From the NCBI GenBank assembly GCA_949288415.1, contig CASEKE010000035.1, positions 1 to 64,000 of the forward strand: DNA of 64,000 bases. Reading direction: 5' to 3'. Shown piece by piece: positions 34,172-42,392 of the stretch (the stretch's first letter is position 1; the number at the start of each line of letters is the position of its first letter). The position numbers were made by a program, and so were the translations under genes. This stretch comes from an uncultured Spirochaetales bacterium (GTDB lineage Bacteria; Spirochaetota; Spirochaetia; Sphaerochaetales; Sphaerochaetaceae). The notes beneath the pieces were generated by a model. The model worked only from the letters and a program-made list of their open reading frames with translations. It did not search any database and was not told the origin of the DNA.

Positions 34172-35677
34172 ATGGCGAAAAGATACATCGGAGCGATAGA
34201 TCAGGGGACGACGAGCACTCGATTCATCCTGTTCGACGACAGCGGGCAGATCGTCAGCCAGGGACAGAAGGAACACGAACAGATCTTTCCTCGCCCGGGC
34301 TGGGTCGAGCATGATCCTGAGGAGATATGGCGCAATACCGAGGAGGTGATTTCCGAAGCGCTCAGAAGGAGCGGAGTTCTCCCTTCCGAAATTGCGGCCA
34401 TAGGAATCACCAACCAGAGGGAGACGATCGTTCCGTTCCTGCGAAGAAGCGGAAAGCCGCTCTACAACGCTATCGTATGGCAGGATCTTCGCGGAGCGGA
34501 TTTCATCAACCGCCTGAAGACGGAGATAGATGAGGAAGAGATAAGAAAGCGCACAGGTTTGCTTTATTCCCCGTATTTCTCGGCAAGCAAGATACGCTGG
34601 ATGATAGACAATGTGCCCAAGGTCAGGGCTCTAAACGGCAATCCGGAGCTCTGCTTCGGGACGATCGACACGTTCATAGTACACCGCCTGACAGGCTGCA
34701 TCGTCACTGATGTCACAAATGCATCTCGCTATATGCTCATGGATATCGCGACCCTCGACTGGGACGAGAGAATGCTCGGTGCGTTCGGCATATACAGGGA
34801 GAATCTTCCACAGATAGTCTCGTCTACTGGGGTAATCTACGGATACACCGACGAGAACGGGGTGTTCGGGGAGAGAATTCCCGTCTGCGGCATACTTGGA
34901 GATCAGCAGGCTGCACTTTTTGGTCAGGTATGTTTCGAGTCCGGAGAGAGCAAGTGCACATATGGAACCGGATGCTTCATGCTGCAGAACATAGGGCAGG
35001 AGCTCTGCTATTCGAAGCATGGTCTTCTTACTACTGTCGCATACAGGAAGGAGGGAGAGAAACCGGTGTATGCGCTCGAAGGCTCTGTAGCCGTGGCCGG
35101 ATCGCTTGTCCAGTGGACGCGCGACTCTCTCAAGATGGTCAAGAACGCGAAGGAACTTGATGAACTGGCCGATTCGGTTCCGGATTCCGGAGGTGTTTAT
35201 ATTGTACCGGCATTTGCAGGACTGTTCGCACCATATTGGCGCAGCGATGCCCGCGGGGTGATTGCAGGACTGACCGGCTTTGCTACAAGGGCCCATATAT
35301 GCAGGGCAGTGCTTGAGGCAACCGCTTTCCAGGCGAACGACATCTTTTCCGTTATGGCAATGGATTCCGGAATAAAGTGCACCGCGCTCAAGGTGGATGG
35401 CGGAATGACGAATTCCGGTCCTCTGATGGCTTTCCAGAGCGATATACTGCAGGTCCCGGTGATAAGGCCTCAGATCGTGGAGACCACTGCCCTCGGCGCC
35501 GCATATGCCGCAGGTCTTTCTGTCGGCGTGTGGAAGGACTGCAACGAGCTGAGAAAATATTGGCGGGAACAGCTGAGATGGACGCCGACCATGGATGACA
35601 AAGAGAGGGAAAACAAGGTAGGATTCTGGAAGAAGGCCGTATCCCGGACGCTCGGGTGGGTGCCTTCGGCCGAATAG
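34172..35677 (+). CDS. glpK: Glycerol kinase
   Basis: 501 residues, FGGY family, phosphorylates glycerol to sn-glycerol 3-phosphate in the cytoplasm. Family landmarks: IGAIDQGTTSTRFILFD at the N-terminus (phosphate loop), ITNQRETIVPF, NAIVWQDLR, GILGDQQAALFGQ, KCTYGTGCFML, the FGGY signature region ending DGGMTNSGPLMAFQSD, and PQIVETTALGAAYAAG. No PTS phosphorylation histidine motif was checked. No glpF or glpD is adjacent. It is followed 13 bp later by cdaA, so read-through into the c-di-AMP genes is possible. Confidence 0.97.
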   Translation: MAKRYIGAIDQGTTSTRFILFDDSGQIVSQGQKEHEQIFPRPGWVEHDPEEIWRNTEEVISEALRRSGVLPSEIAAIGITNQRETIVPFLRRSGKPLYNAIVWQDLRGADFINRLKTEIDEEEIRKRTGLLYSPYFSASKIRWMIDNVPKVRALNGNPELCFGTIDTFIVHRLTGCIVTDVTNASRYMLMDIATLDWDERMLGAFGIYRENLPQIVSSTGVIYGYTDENGVFGERIPVCGILGDQQAALFGQVCFESGESKCTYGTGCFMLQNIGQELCYSKHGLLTTVAYRKEGEKPVYALEGSVAVAGSLVQWTRDSLKMVKNAKELDELADSVPDSGGVYIVPAFAGLFAPYWRSDARGVIAGLTGFATRAHICRAVLEATAFQANDIFSVMAMDSGIKCTALKVDGGMTNSGPLMAFQSDILQVPVIRPQIVETTALGAAYAAGLSVGVWKDCNELRKYWREQLRWTPTMDDKERENKVGFWKKAVSRTLGWVPSAE

Positions 35678-35690
35678 GAGTATTTTTCTT

Positions 35691-36512
35691 ATGCTGGAAG
35701 TAATGTCTGAACTCGGGGTCATGGATTACGTACGTCTGCTTGTGGAGGTGCTGGTCCTTTCATTCCTATTCTACAGACTCTATGTCGCTCTTGCCGAAAG
35801 CAAGGCGAAGCAGCTCGTGATGGTACTCATCTATGTGCTGCTTTTCTATGCAGGATGCAGCGTTCTCAAGCTCGACGTGCTGACTTACCTCATCGAGAAG
35901 CTGTTCGTCCCATTCCTTCTACTTCTCTTCGTGTTCTACCATCCGGAGCTCAGGAGAGCCTTCTCGTCCTCCTTCATCCGGAAGGGACGCTTCTTCAGGA
36001 TAGGCAGCCAGACGACAGGCGAGCAGATAGACAGCATACTCAATGCATGCAACATACTCGTCGAGAAGAAGAGAGGTGCGCTTATAGTGTTCCCGAGGCA
36101 TATCGACATAAAGAGCGTGCTGGATTCCGGAACGAAGTTAAATGCGGACCTTTCCTCGACGCTCATACTGACGATATTCGATCATGACACCCCGCTCCAT
36201 GACGGTGCGTGCGTGGTACAGGGCGGAAGGATCACATATGCGGCCTGCTATCTTCCTCTGTCTGAACAGACCGGAATCAAGGCATCGTTCGGCACAAGAC
36301 ACAGGGCCGCACTCGGGCTTGCGGAGGAGTCGGATGCTGTCGTTCTCGTAGTGTCGGAGGAGACTGGATCGATTTCCCTGGCATACAACGCGAACATCTA
36401 CTACAATCTTTCGAACGAGACGATCAAGAAAGTGCTTCTAGCTCTGTTCACATACCGTGACGTGCTGCCAGGAGACATAAAGGAGAACAGCGCAAATGAA
36501 GCAGAACTATAA
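35691..36512 (+). CDS. cdaA: Diadenylate cyclase CdaA
   Basis: 273 residues. Makes c-di-AMP from two ATP at the inner membrane. Three N-terminal transmembrane helices (residues about 12-85) are followed by the DAC domain. The catalytic DGA motif is in HDTPLHDGACVV near residue 168, and the GTRHRAALG motif is near 200. Start ATG is 10 nt after AGGAG; a second ATG 12 nt later is possible. Its end overlaps ybbR/cdaR by 17 bp, the conserved cdaA-cdaR arrangement. Confidence 0.95.
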   Translation: MLEVMSELGVMDYVRLLVEVLVLSFLFYRLYVALAESKAKQLVMVLIYVLLFYAGCSVLKLDVLTYLIEKLFVPFLLLLFVFYHPELRRAFSSSFIRKGRFFRIGSQTTGEQIDSILNACNILVEKKRGALIVFPRHIDIKSVLDSGTKLNADLSSTLILTIFDHDTPLHDGACVVQGGRITYAACYLPLSEQTGIKASFGTRHRAALGLAEESDAVVLVVSEETGSISLAYNANIYYNLSNETIKKVLLALFTYRDVLPGDIKENSANEAEL

Positions 36513-36897
36513 GTTTCTTTCCAATTGGGCGGTGAAGATATTCTCCTTCATCCTAGCTGTCCTTGTAGTCCTTCTCGTGGAGTTCAGCAACATAACGGGC
36601 CGGACTGTGACGATTCCTGTGTCCGTGCTGCTTCCGGGAAACGGCCTCGTGCCGGAATCCCTTGTCCCGGAGACCGTTGATGTGGTGATAAAAGGAAGCG
36701 AGAGCATTATATACCTCGTGGATCCGTCGGAAATCAAGGCCTATGCGGATTTCTCCGGAGTCGAGGAGGCGGGCATAACAAGGGTTCCTGTAGTCCTGGA
36801 TTTCGACGAAGACGTGTATTCAAAGGATTCCATCGCGGTCAAGGCGGATCCTTCAAGTTTGAGAATACTCTTCTCGACAGGCGGAGGAAATGGTTAA
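36496..36897 (+). CDS. YbbR-domain protein, CdaR-like
   Basis: 133 residues: a single N-terminal transmembrane helix (WAVKIFSFILAVLVVLLVEF) and one YbbR-like domain (RTVTIPVSVLLPGN, VDVVIKGSESIIYLVDPSEIKAYADFSGV). CdaR proteins of Firmicutes carry several YbbR repeats and regulate CdaA; this one is reduced to about one repeat. It is coupled to cdaA by overlap and to acpS by an 8-bp overlap. A role as CdaA regulator is inferred from gene order. Confidence 0.85.
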   Translation: MKQNYKFLSNWAVKIFSFILAVLVVLLVEFSNITGRTVTIPVSVLLPGNGLVPESLVPETVDVVIKGSESIIYLVDPSEIKAYADFSGVEEAGITRVPVVLDFDEDVYSKDSIAVKADPSSLRILFSTGGGNG

Positions 36898-37243
36898 AGG
36901 CATTGGCATCGACATAGCCGACAACAGGCGTTTCGAGGGCAGAAGCGATATTTTTCTTGCCCGTATTTTCACCTCCCGCGAGCTCGGAGAGGCGGCTTCG
37001 CGTGCCGACAGAAACGGTTTTCTTGCTTCACGGTTTGCCGCGAAGGAGGCTTTTGCAAAGGCTGTGGGAACAGGGTTCCGTGGTTTTTCCCCGGTCGATG
37101 TCGAGATCGAAGAGGATGGTCTTGGACGCCCTTTCGTCGTCATGACTCCGACTTTGGATGCTCTCGTCGGGAAATGCGCCGTACTCCTTTCTCTCTCGCA
37201 TGAAAGAGAGCATTCGGTGGCAATGGTGGTGATTGATGGCTAG
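36890..37243 (+). CDS. acpS: Holo-[acyl-carrier-protein] synthase
   Basis: 117 residues, typical AcpS. Transfers 4'-phosphopantetheine from CoA to ACP. Mg2+ ligands Asp8 (GIDIAD) and Glu53 (FAAKEAFAKA) are present, and the LSLSHERE segment near residue 100 is the conserved C-terminal motif. Overlaps both neighbours (ybbR and truA) by 8 bp each, so this is a tightly packed operon. Confidence 0.95.
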   Translation: MVKGIGIDIADNRRFEGRSDIFLARIFTSRELGEAASRADRNGFLASRFAAKEAFAKAVGTGFRGFSPVDVEIEEDGLGRPFVVMTPTLDALVGKCAVLLSLSHEREHSVAMVVIDG

Positions 37244-38099
37244 AAGTGACTGGAGGCGACCGGCCTCGTTCCTTCCTCCCGGAGAGGGCCGCAGACGTAT
37301 AAGACTGTTCCTTTCGTATGACGGATCGCGCTATCACGGATGGCAGTGCCAAGGCGAAGGAACCGTATCGGTACAGTCGCGTCTGGAACAGCTGCTCTCG
37401 AAAATCCTGGAGGAGGACATAACGATCTATGGCTCCGGGCGTACAGACAGTGGAGTGCATGCGCTCAGACAGTGCTGTCATTTCGATACCTCTTCGAAAA
37501 TAGAGGCCGAAAAGTTCCGCGTAATACTCAATTCCCAGCTCGAGAAATCCATACGCATCCTATCTTCCGACGAGGTCGGCGGCGATTTCCACGCAAGGTT
37601 CTCGACCGAGAGCAGGGAATACTGGTATCTTGTCAAGGATGCCCTATCGTTCCTTCCGTTCGATTCCGGACGCGTCATGCAGGTGAAGAAACTTCCGGAT
37701 CCTTCTGTGCTCAACAGCTATGCCAGACATATATTCGGGACCCACGACTTTACTGTCTTCGCGTCTGCGAGGGATCCGAGCGTGTCGAAGTTCCGGGACA
37801 TCTACCTTTCCGAGTGGGACGTGATCTCCGATACGTTCGGATATCCTGTGCTCAGGTACAGGGTAGCCGGGAATGCTTTCATGTACCATCAGGTCAGAAG
37901 CATGGTCGGAACGATGCTGAGCTTTGCTGAAAAGGGGCTGGACGATGAGGAGTTCAGGCTCCTGATCGAGAGCAAGAATAGGATGCAGGTCCACAAGACG
38001 GCTCCTAGCGATGGGCTATATCTTGCGGACGTGAGCTACGATAGCCGAAGATATCAATGGTTCGAGGATGAATATGCAGGAAAACAAGGAAGCCGTTGA
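37236..38099 (+). CDS. truA: tRNA pseudouridine synthase A
   Basis: 287 residues. Converts uridines 38-40 of tRNA anticodon arms to pseudouridine. Catalytic Asp71 lies in SGRTDSGVHA; RLFLSYDGSRYHGWQ precedes it and YRVAGNAFMYHQVRSMVGT is the second conserved block. Start taken at ATG 37236, inside the acpS end; a TTG just before it is unlikely. The 3' end overlaps the UDG-fold gene by 26 bp. Confidence 0.96.
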   Translation: MARSDWRRPASFLPPGEGRRRIRLFLSYDGSRYHGWQCQGEGTVSVQSRLEQLLSKILEEDITIYGSGRTDSGVHALRQCCHFDTSSKIEAEKFRVILNSQLEKSIRILSSDEVGGDFHARFSTESREYWYLVKDALSFLPFDSGRVMQVKKLPDPSVLNSYARHIFGTHDFTVFASARDPSVSKFRDIYLSEWDVISDTFGYPVLRYRVAGNAFMYHQVRSMVGTMLSFAEKGLDDEEFRLLIESKNRMQVHKTAPSDGLYLADVSYDSRRYQWFEDEYAGKQGSR

Positions 38100-38736
38100 G
38101 TATTTTCTTTCTCTTGTGGATGATGTCGAACGTTCGATGGACGGGGATTTCCTTGCGGAAAAAAACCGGGTCAGGCGATACAGCGTGTCATTTCCTCCGG
38201 CCGATGAGGCTTCGAAGGACAATGCTGTTGCCGTAGAAGGATTCTCTTCCTGCAGACGTTGCCCGCTTTCCGATAACAAGGGAAAGGAGATCCTACAGCT
38301 CGGAAAGGGACGGGCCAAGATAATGTTCATCCTGTCCGGTCCGGAGGGGCCGAACGACATCCTGTTTCCTGACGCGATGGACATGTTTCGCAGACAGGTC
38401 GCTGCCATGGGCCTTGCCGATGAGGATTACGTTCTTACTTCTCTTCTGAAGTGCCCTGCGGAAAGATTCGACAGGTCTTATGCCGATGCATGCCGCCTTT
38501 TCCTCAAGGGCGAGATGCAGCGGTTCTCTGCAGTGCGATGCTATGTGCTTCTCGGAACCGATATATCGTCGTATATGCTGAGACGCGAAGGCATGGATCT
38601 TCTTCGCTCCAGGGTGTGGAGCATAAACGGGGTTGCGAGCATCGCCACATACAGCCAGCGAGAATGCCTTGCTGATACGTCTCTCAAGAAACCGGTATGG
38701 GACGACCTGAGAAAGGCCATGGCCAGAATAGGATGA
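38074..38736 (+). CDS. Uracil-DNA-glycosylase-fold protein with Fe-S cysteines but degenerate catalytic motifs
   Basis: 220 residues resembling family 4/5 uracil-DNA glycosylases. Four Cys suitable for a [4Fe-4S] cluster are present: Cys60, Cys63 (CRRC), Cys127 (LLKCPAERF) and Cys140. Motif A, normally GEAPG, reads SGPEGPND, and motif B, normally HPS in a TYHPS context, reads TYSQR near residue 193. The catalytic His is therefore absent and glycosylase activity is doubtful. The N-terminal 50 residues are extra. Start taken 6 nt after GAGG. ATGA overlap with priA suggests a partnership in replication or repair. Confidence 0.7.
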   Translation: MQENKEAVEYFLSLVDDVERSMDGDFLAEKNRVRRYSVSFPPADEASKDNAVAVEGFSSCRRCPLSDNKGKEILQLGKGRAKIMFILSGPEGPNDILFPDAMDMFRRQVAAMGLADEDYVLTSLLKCPAERFDRSYADACRLFLKGEMQRFSAVRCYVLLGTDISSYMLRREGMDLLRSRVWSINGVASIATYSQRECLADTSLKKPVWDDLRKAMARIG

Positions 38737-40709
38737 AGTACGCTCTTGTTTCATTGAATCTTCCGCTGCATACCAGCAGCTACACATACAGCTACGACGA
38801 AGAGAAGTTTCCGGACATACTCTTCCGTCGAGTATCCGTCTCGTTCGGCAGAAGAAGGATGACCGGTTTCGTGATAAAGATCCTCGATGAAAAGCCGGAT
38901 GCGGACTTCGAGATCAAGGAGATCGACAAGGTCATCGACAAGGACAGGGTCATCGACGAAGAACTTGTCGACCTGGCCGAGAAGATGAGCTTTCTATACA
39001 AGTGCTCCCGGGGACAGGCACTTTCCCTGATGGTCCCGAACGCAAAGAAGGAGGTGGAGTTCTCCCCGTTTTCCACTCAGACGTCGTTCAGAAGAATAGA
39101 AGAGCTTTCCGGCGACCAGAGAAGGGTACTTGACGAGTACCACGACCAAAGAAGCAAAGGACGCAGTATGTTCTATCTCTTTGGAGTCACGGGATCGGGA
39201 AAGAGCGAAGTCTATCTCCGTCTTGCAGAGGAGACAATTGCTGCAGGTCGGCAGGTGCTATATCTCGTTCCGGAGATAACGCTGACAGAGCAGCTTTCGA
39301 AGGAAGTATACGAAAGATTTTCCAGAAGGGTCGCCTTCATCCATTCGGCCATGACTCCTTCGCAGCGACTCAAGGCCGCCAACGGGATAAGGAACGGGGA
39401 GATAGACCTCGTCATAGGTGCCCGAAGCGCTTCTTTCGCCCCGTTCTGCAGTCTGGGGCTGATCATTCTTGACGAAGAGCACGAGAGTACGTACAAGAGC
39501 GGAAACACACCTCGTTACCACGCGCGGCAGATAGCGCAGCTGAGAAGCGAGTACAATCGTTGCCCGCTCGTGATGGGAAGTGCGACTCCGTCGTTCGAGG
39601 CATATCATTCAATGCTCACCGGTCGGCTGTATCCGCTGAGAATGTTCGGTCGCATCGGCAAGGGGGCTTTCCCGGAGATACGGGTCGTCGACATGCTCAA
39701 GGAAAAGGGAACCGTATCCCATGTGCTGCTGAAGGAGATGGAGCTGGAGCTCAGTAAAGGCAACGGTATAATTCTGTTCCTCAACCGCAGAGGCTACAGC
39801 CACAGCATATTCTGCAGGACCTGCGGCGAGCCTCTCAGATGTCCTAACTGTTCTGTAAGCCTTGCCTACCACAAGAAACGCGGTCGTCTAGTATGCCATA
39901 CCTGCGGTTATTCCGAGCCGGTTCCGTCCGTCTGTCCATCCTGCCGCAGCAGGGATCTCGTCGCGAAAGGGACAGGGACGGAGCTCGTCGAGGAGGAGGT
40001 CCGCAGGCTTTTCCCGTACAGGACCGTGAGAAGGCTCGACAGCGATGCCGCCGAAAGCTCGAAGAACTATACGGCCGACACGATCAGGGATTTCGAGGAA
40101 GGCAGGATAGACATCCTTCTTGGGACACAGATGATAGCCAAGGGACTCAATTTCCCCAAGGTGACGCTTGTCGGGATAATCAACGCGGACGGTTCGCTCT
40201 TTTCTCCCGACTTCAGGGCAAATGAGAGGACTTTTGCCCTTCTGGAACAGGTAGCTGGAAGGGCAGGACGATTCCGACCTGACGGAAAGGTCATAATACA
40301 GACCACGCAGATTGCGAATCCTGCGATCCTTGCCGTGGAGAACCGCGGACAGGAGGAGTTCTACGGTACGGAGCTCGCGCTAAGGCGCAACATAGGATTT
40401 CCTCCGTACGGCAGGCTTGTCAATCTTACCTTGCGCGGGAAGAAAGAGGATGACGTCAGGGCCGGTACGGAAGATATGGCCCGATATCTGAGTGAGCTTC
40501 TTGCTTCGATGGACGGAGTGGATGTGTACGAGGCCAATGCATGCATGATAGAACGCAGGAGTACTTATTACCGGTATCATGTGATGATCCGTGCCGACGA
40601 AAGGGCGTTTGCCGAGCTGCTGAAGAGGCTCGATGTCTTTGTAGCGGAATACAAGGTCGTCCATGGCCTTTATCTGGAAATCGACGTGGATCCGGTGGAC
40701 ATATCCTGA
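38733..40709 (+). CDS. priA: Primosomal protein N', replication restart helicase PriA
   Basis: 658 residues, shorter than the 732 of E. coli. Restarts stalled forks by loading the replisome. Walker A is GVTGSGKSEVYLR near residue 153, the DEEH box is LIILDEEHESTYK near 250, and motif III GSATPS follows. Two zinc-binding pairs in CRTCGEPLRCPNC and CHTCGYSEPVPSVCPSC lie near residues 364-410, then the helicase C-terminal block GTQMIAKGLNFPKVTLVGI and QVAGRAGR. The N-terminal DNA-binding domain is short. Coupled by ATGA overlap to the UDG-fold gene; a strong terminator lies 146 bp downstream. Confidence 0.95.
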   Translation: MKYALVSLNLPLHTSSYTYSYDEEKFPDILFRRVSVSFGRRRMTGFVIKILDEKPDADFEIKEIDKVIDKDRVIDEELVDLAEKMSFLYKCSRGQALSLMVPNAKKEVEFSPFSTQTSFRRIEELSGDQRRVLDEYHDQRSKGRSMFYLFGVTGSGKSEVYLRLAEETIAAGRQVLYLVPEITLTEQLSKEVYERFSRRVAFIHSAMTPSQRLKAANGIRNGEIDLVIGARSASFAPFCSLGLIILDEEHESTYKSGNTPRYHARQIAQLRSEYNRCPLVMGSATPSFEAYHSMLTGRLYPLRMFGRIGKGAFPEIRVVDMLKEKGTVSHVLLKEMELELSKGNGIILFLNRRGYSHSIFCRTCGEPLRCPNCSVSLAYHKKRGRLVCHTCGYSEPVPSVCPSCRSRDLVAKGTGTELVEEEVRRLFPYRTVRRLDSDAAESSKNYTADTIRDFEEGRIDILLGTQMIAKGLNFPKVTLVGIINADGSLFSPDFRANERTFALLEQVAGRAGRFRPDGKVIIQTTQIANPAILAVENRGQEEFYGTELALRRNIGFPPYGRLVNLTLRGKKEDDVRAGTEDMARYLSELLASMDGVDVYEANACMIERRSTYYRYHVMIRADERAFAELLKRLDVFVAEYKVVHGLYLEIDVDPVDIS

Positions 40710-40854
40710 CGTGTAACGTTGTAATGCGATATTGCAGATACGTACATAAAATCCGACTTCCCCATCCGCTTCTCTTGTGATATCTTCTCATTGAAGTTTT
40801 CCCCTCCTGGAGGACCTTCTTTATTGAAGCATCCTCCTGAATGTGAATGAGGCT

Positions 40855-40886
40855 ACGGACCGCGTTCTGCGCGGTCCGTGCTTTTT
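40855..40886 (+). terminator. Rho-independent terminator of the glpK-priA gene run
   Basis: Perfect 10-bp stem ACGGACCGCG (40855-40864) and CGCGGTCCGT (40870-40879) with a 5-nt loop, then GC and T5. Confidence 0.9.
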
Positions 40887-40922
40887 CTGTCCAAGGCGAT
40901 GTCTTATACCACCTTTTCATGC

Positions 40923-40928
40923 TATAAT
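40923..40928 (+). promoter_or_regulatory. -10 element of def
   Basis: TATAAT 18 nt before the def ATG, followed by a GAGG ribosome site. The -35 is not convincing. Confidence 0.45.
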
Positions 40929-40946
40929 CCTTTCAGAGGATTATCG

Positions 40947-41462
40947 ATGCTTGACATATATACTTTGGGAGATGATGTTCTCCGGACTCCCACGGAGGAA
41001 GTAACTGTATTCGATTCAGCTCTTAGGATGCTCGTCGATGCTATGTTCGATACGCTTGTCGAGGCGGACGGCGTAGGTCTTGCCGGACCTCAGGTCGGTG
41101 TTTCCAAGAGGATTTTCGTCGTGGACCTCAGAAAGGGCGAGGGCTCGAAGTACGTTTTCATCAATCCGGTGATAACGGAAACCAGCGTCGAAGAGGGCGT
41201 ATATGAGGAGGGCTGTCTGTCAATACCGGGACTTTACCACGACGTGGTCAGGCCGCTGAGGGTGAAGGTCCAGGCACAGGATGCGGACGGAAAGTATTTC
41301 AACGTGGATGCGGACGGTCTGCTTGCCCGCGTGATCCAGCACGAGAACGATCATCTGTACGGAAAGCTGTACATAGATCATTTGGACGAGAAGGAAAAGG
41401 AGAAGCTCGAGAAGCTTCACTTCAAGAGACAGAAGAAGTCAGGCAAGAGGAAGCAGAATTGA
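40947..41462 (+). CDS. def: Peptide deformylase
   Basis: 171 residues. Removes the formyl group from nascent N-termini. The three motifs are present: GVGLAGPQVG (residues 42-51), EGCLSIPG with metal ligand Cys90, and QHENDH with ligands His132 and His136 and catalytic Glu133. The C-terminus has a lysine-rich tail (about 20 residues). ATG is preceded by GAGG at 9 nt. The stop overlaps the TTG start of fmt; def-fmt is a classic pair. Confidence 0.96.
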   Translation: MLDIYTLGDDVLRTPTEEVTVFDSALRMLVDAMFDTLVEADGVGLAGPQVGVSKRIFVVDLRKGEGSKYVFINPVITETSVEEGVYEEGCLSIPGLYHDVVRPLRVKVQAQDADGKYFNVDADGLLARVIQHENDHLYGKLYIDHLDEKEKEKLEKLHFKRQKKSGKRKQN

Positions 41463-42391
41463 AGATACTGTTCGCCGCTACCGGTTCAATAGCCGTCAAG
41501 ACGCTGGAGAAGCTTGCTTCCCTAGGACTCGTAAGGGCTGTTCTTACGACTCCCGACGTTCCTGGCAAGAGAGGAAAGACGCTTCTGCCTTCACCCGTCA
41601 AGGTGAAGGCGCTCGAGCTCGGGCTTGAGGTGTATCAGCCCGAAACCCTGAGAACAGAGGCTCGGGAGCATATTCGTACTCTCGGGGTGGACACACTCGT
41701 CTCGTTCTGCTACGGAAAGATATTCGGGCCGAAGTTCCTTGCGTTGTTCGATGGGAAATACAACATCCATCCATCTATTCTTCCGCGATGGCGTGGCTGC
41801 TCACCGATATACAGGACCATCCTCGAACGCGATCGGGAAGGCGGCATATCTATCCAGGAGCTCGCATTGGAAGTCGACAGCGGGGATATACTGAACACCT
41901 GCCGTTTCCAGCTGGACGGGACCGAGGACATTCCTTCCTTGGAGGAGAAGGTCGCGGATCTTGCAGCGGATCTTGCCGTAGAGACTTTATCGGATCCTGA
42001 CGGATTCAAGCCTCACAAGCAGGAAGGAGAGATATCGTATTCGGACATGATCGACAAGAGCGAGGCGGTTCTCGATTTCTCTAGAAGCGCCGCGGAGCTC
42101 CATGCCAGGATAAGGGCATGCTACCCATGGCCGAAGGCTGTCGCGGGATACCGTGGCGGCCAGCTGTTCCTCCTCGGCGTGTCGGGAAGCGTTTTCTTGC
42201 CGTTCGAGAAGACATGCGGAGAAAAGCCCGGAACGGTCGTCGGCCTGGACAGGAAAAGAGGGTTCAAGATCGCGACCGGAGACGGATATCTGTACGTATC
42301 GCGTGTCCAGGCCCCTGCAAAGAAGGAGATGGACAGTTCGAGCTATCTGAACGGAGATAGGATGATAATCGGTTCCGTATTGGGGGAATGA
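41459..42391 (+). CDS. fmt: Methionyl-tRNA formyltransferase
   Basis: 310 residues. Formylates initiator Met-tRNA. The catalytic segment is NIHPSILPRWRGCSPI near residue 102-117 (Asn, His) with Asp in EVDSGDIL near 140. The N-terminal formyltransferase domain and the C-terminal OB-like domain (residues about 205-310) are both present. Start is TTG overlapping the def stop (TTGA), preceded by AGAGGAAG. Followed after 1 bp by the patatin gene. Confidence 0.94.
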   Translation: MKILFAATGSIAVKTLEKLASLGLVRAVLTTPDVPGKRGKTLLPSPVKVKALELGLEVYQPETLRTEAREHIRTLGVDTLVSFCYGKIFGPKFLALFDGKYNIHPSILPRWRGCSPIYRTILERDREGGISIQELALEVDSGDILNTCRFQLDGTEDIPSLEEKVADLAADLAVETLSDPDGFKPHKQEGEISYSDMIDKSEAVLDFSRSAAELHARIRACYPWPKAVAGYRGGQLFLLGVSGSVFLPFEKTCGEKPGTVVGLDRKRGFKIATGDGYLYVSRVQAPAKKEMDSSSYLNGDRMIIGSVLGE

Positions 42392-42392
42392 T

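Noticed and set aside
40719..40752. Promoter (TTGTAA ... TAAAAT) for a plus-strand sRNA after priA
   Set aside because: The spacer is 22 bp, too long for a standard promoter.
40710..40890. SRP, 6S or tmRNA gene after priA
   Set aside because: None of the conserved SRP apical motif, tmRNA acceptor or 6S bulge features is present on either strand.
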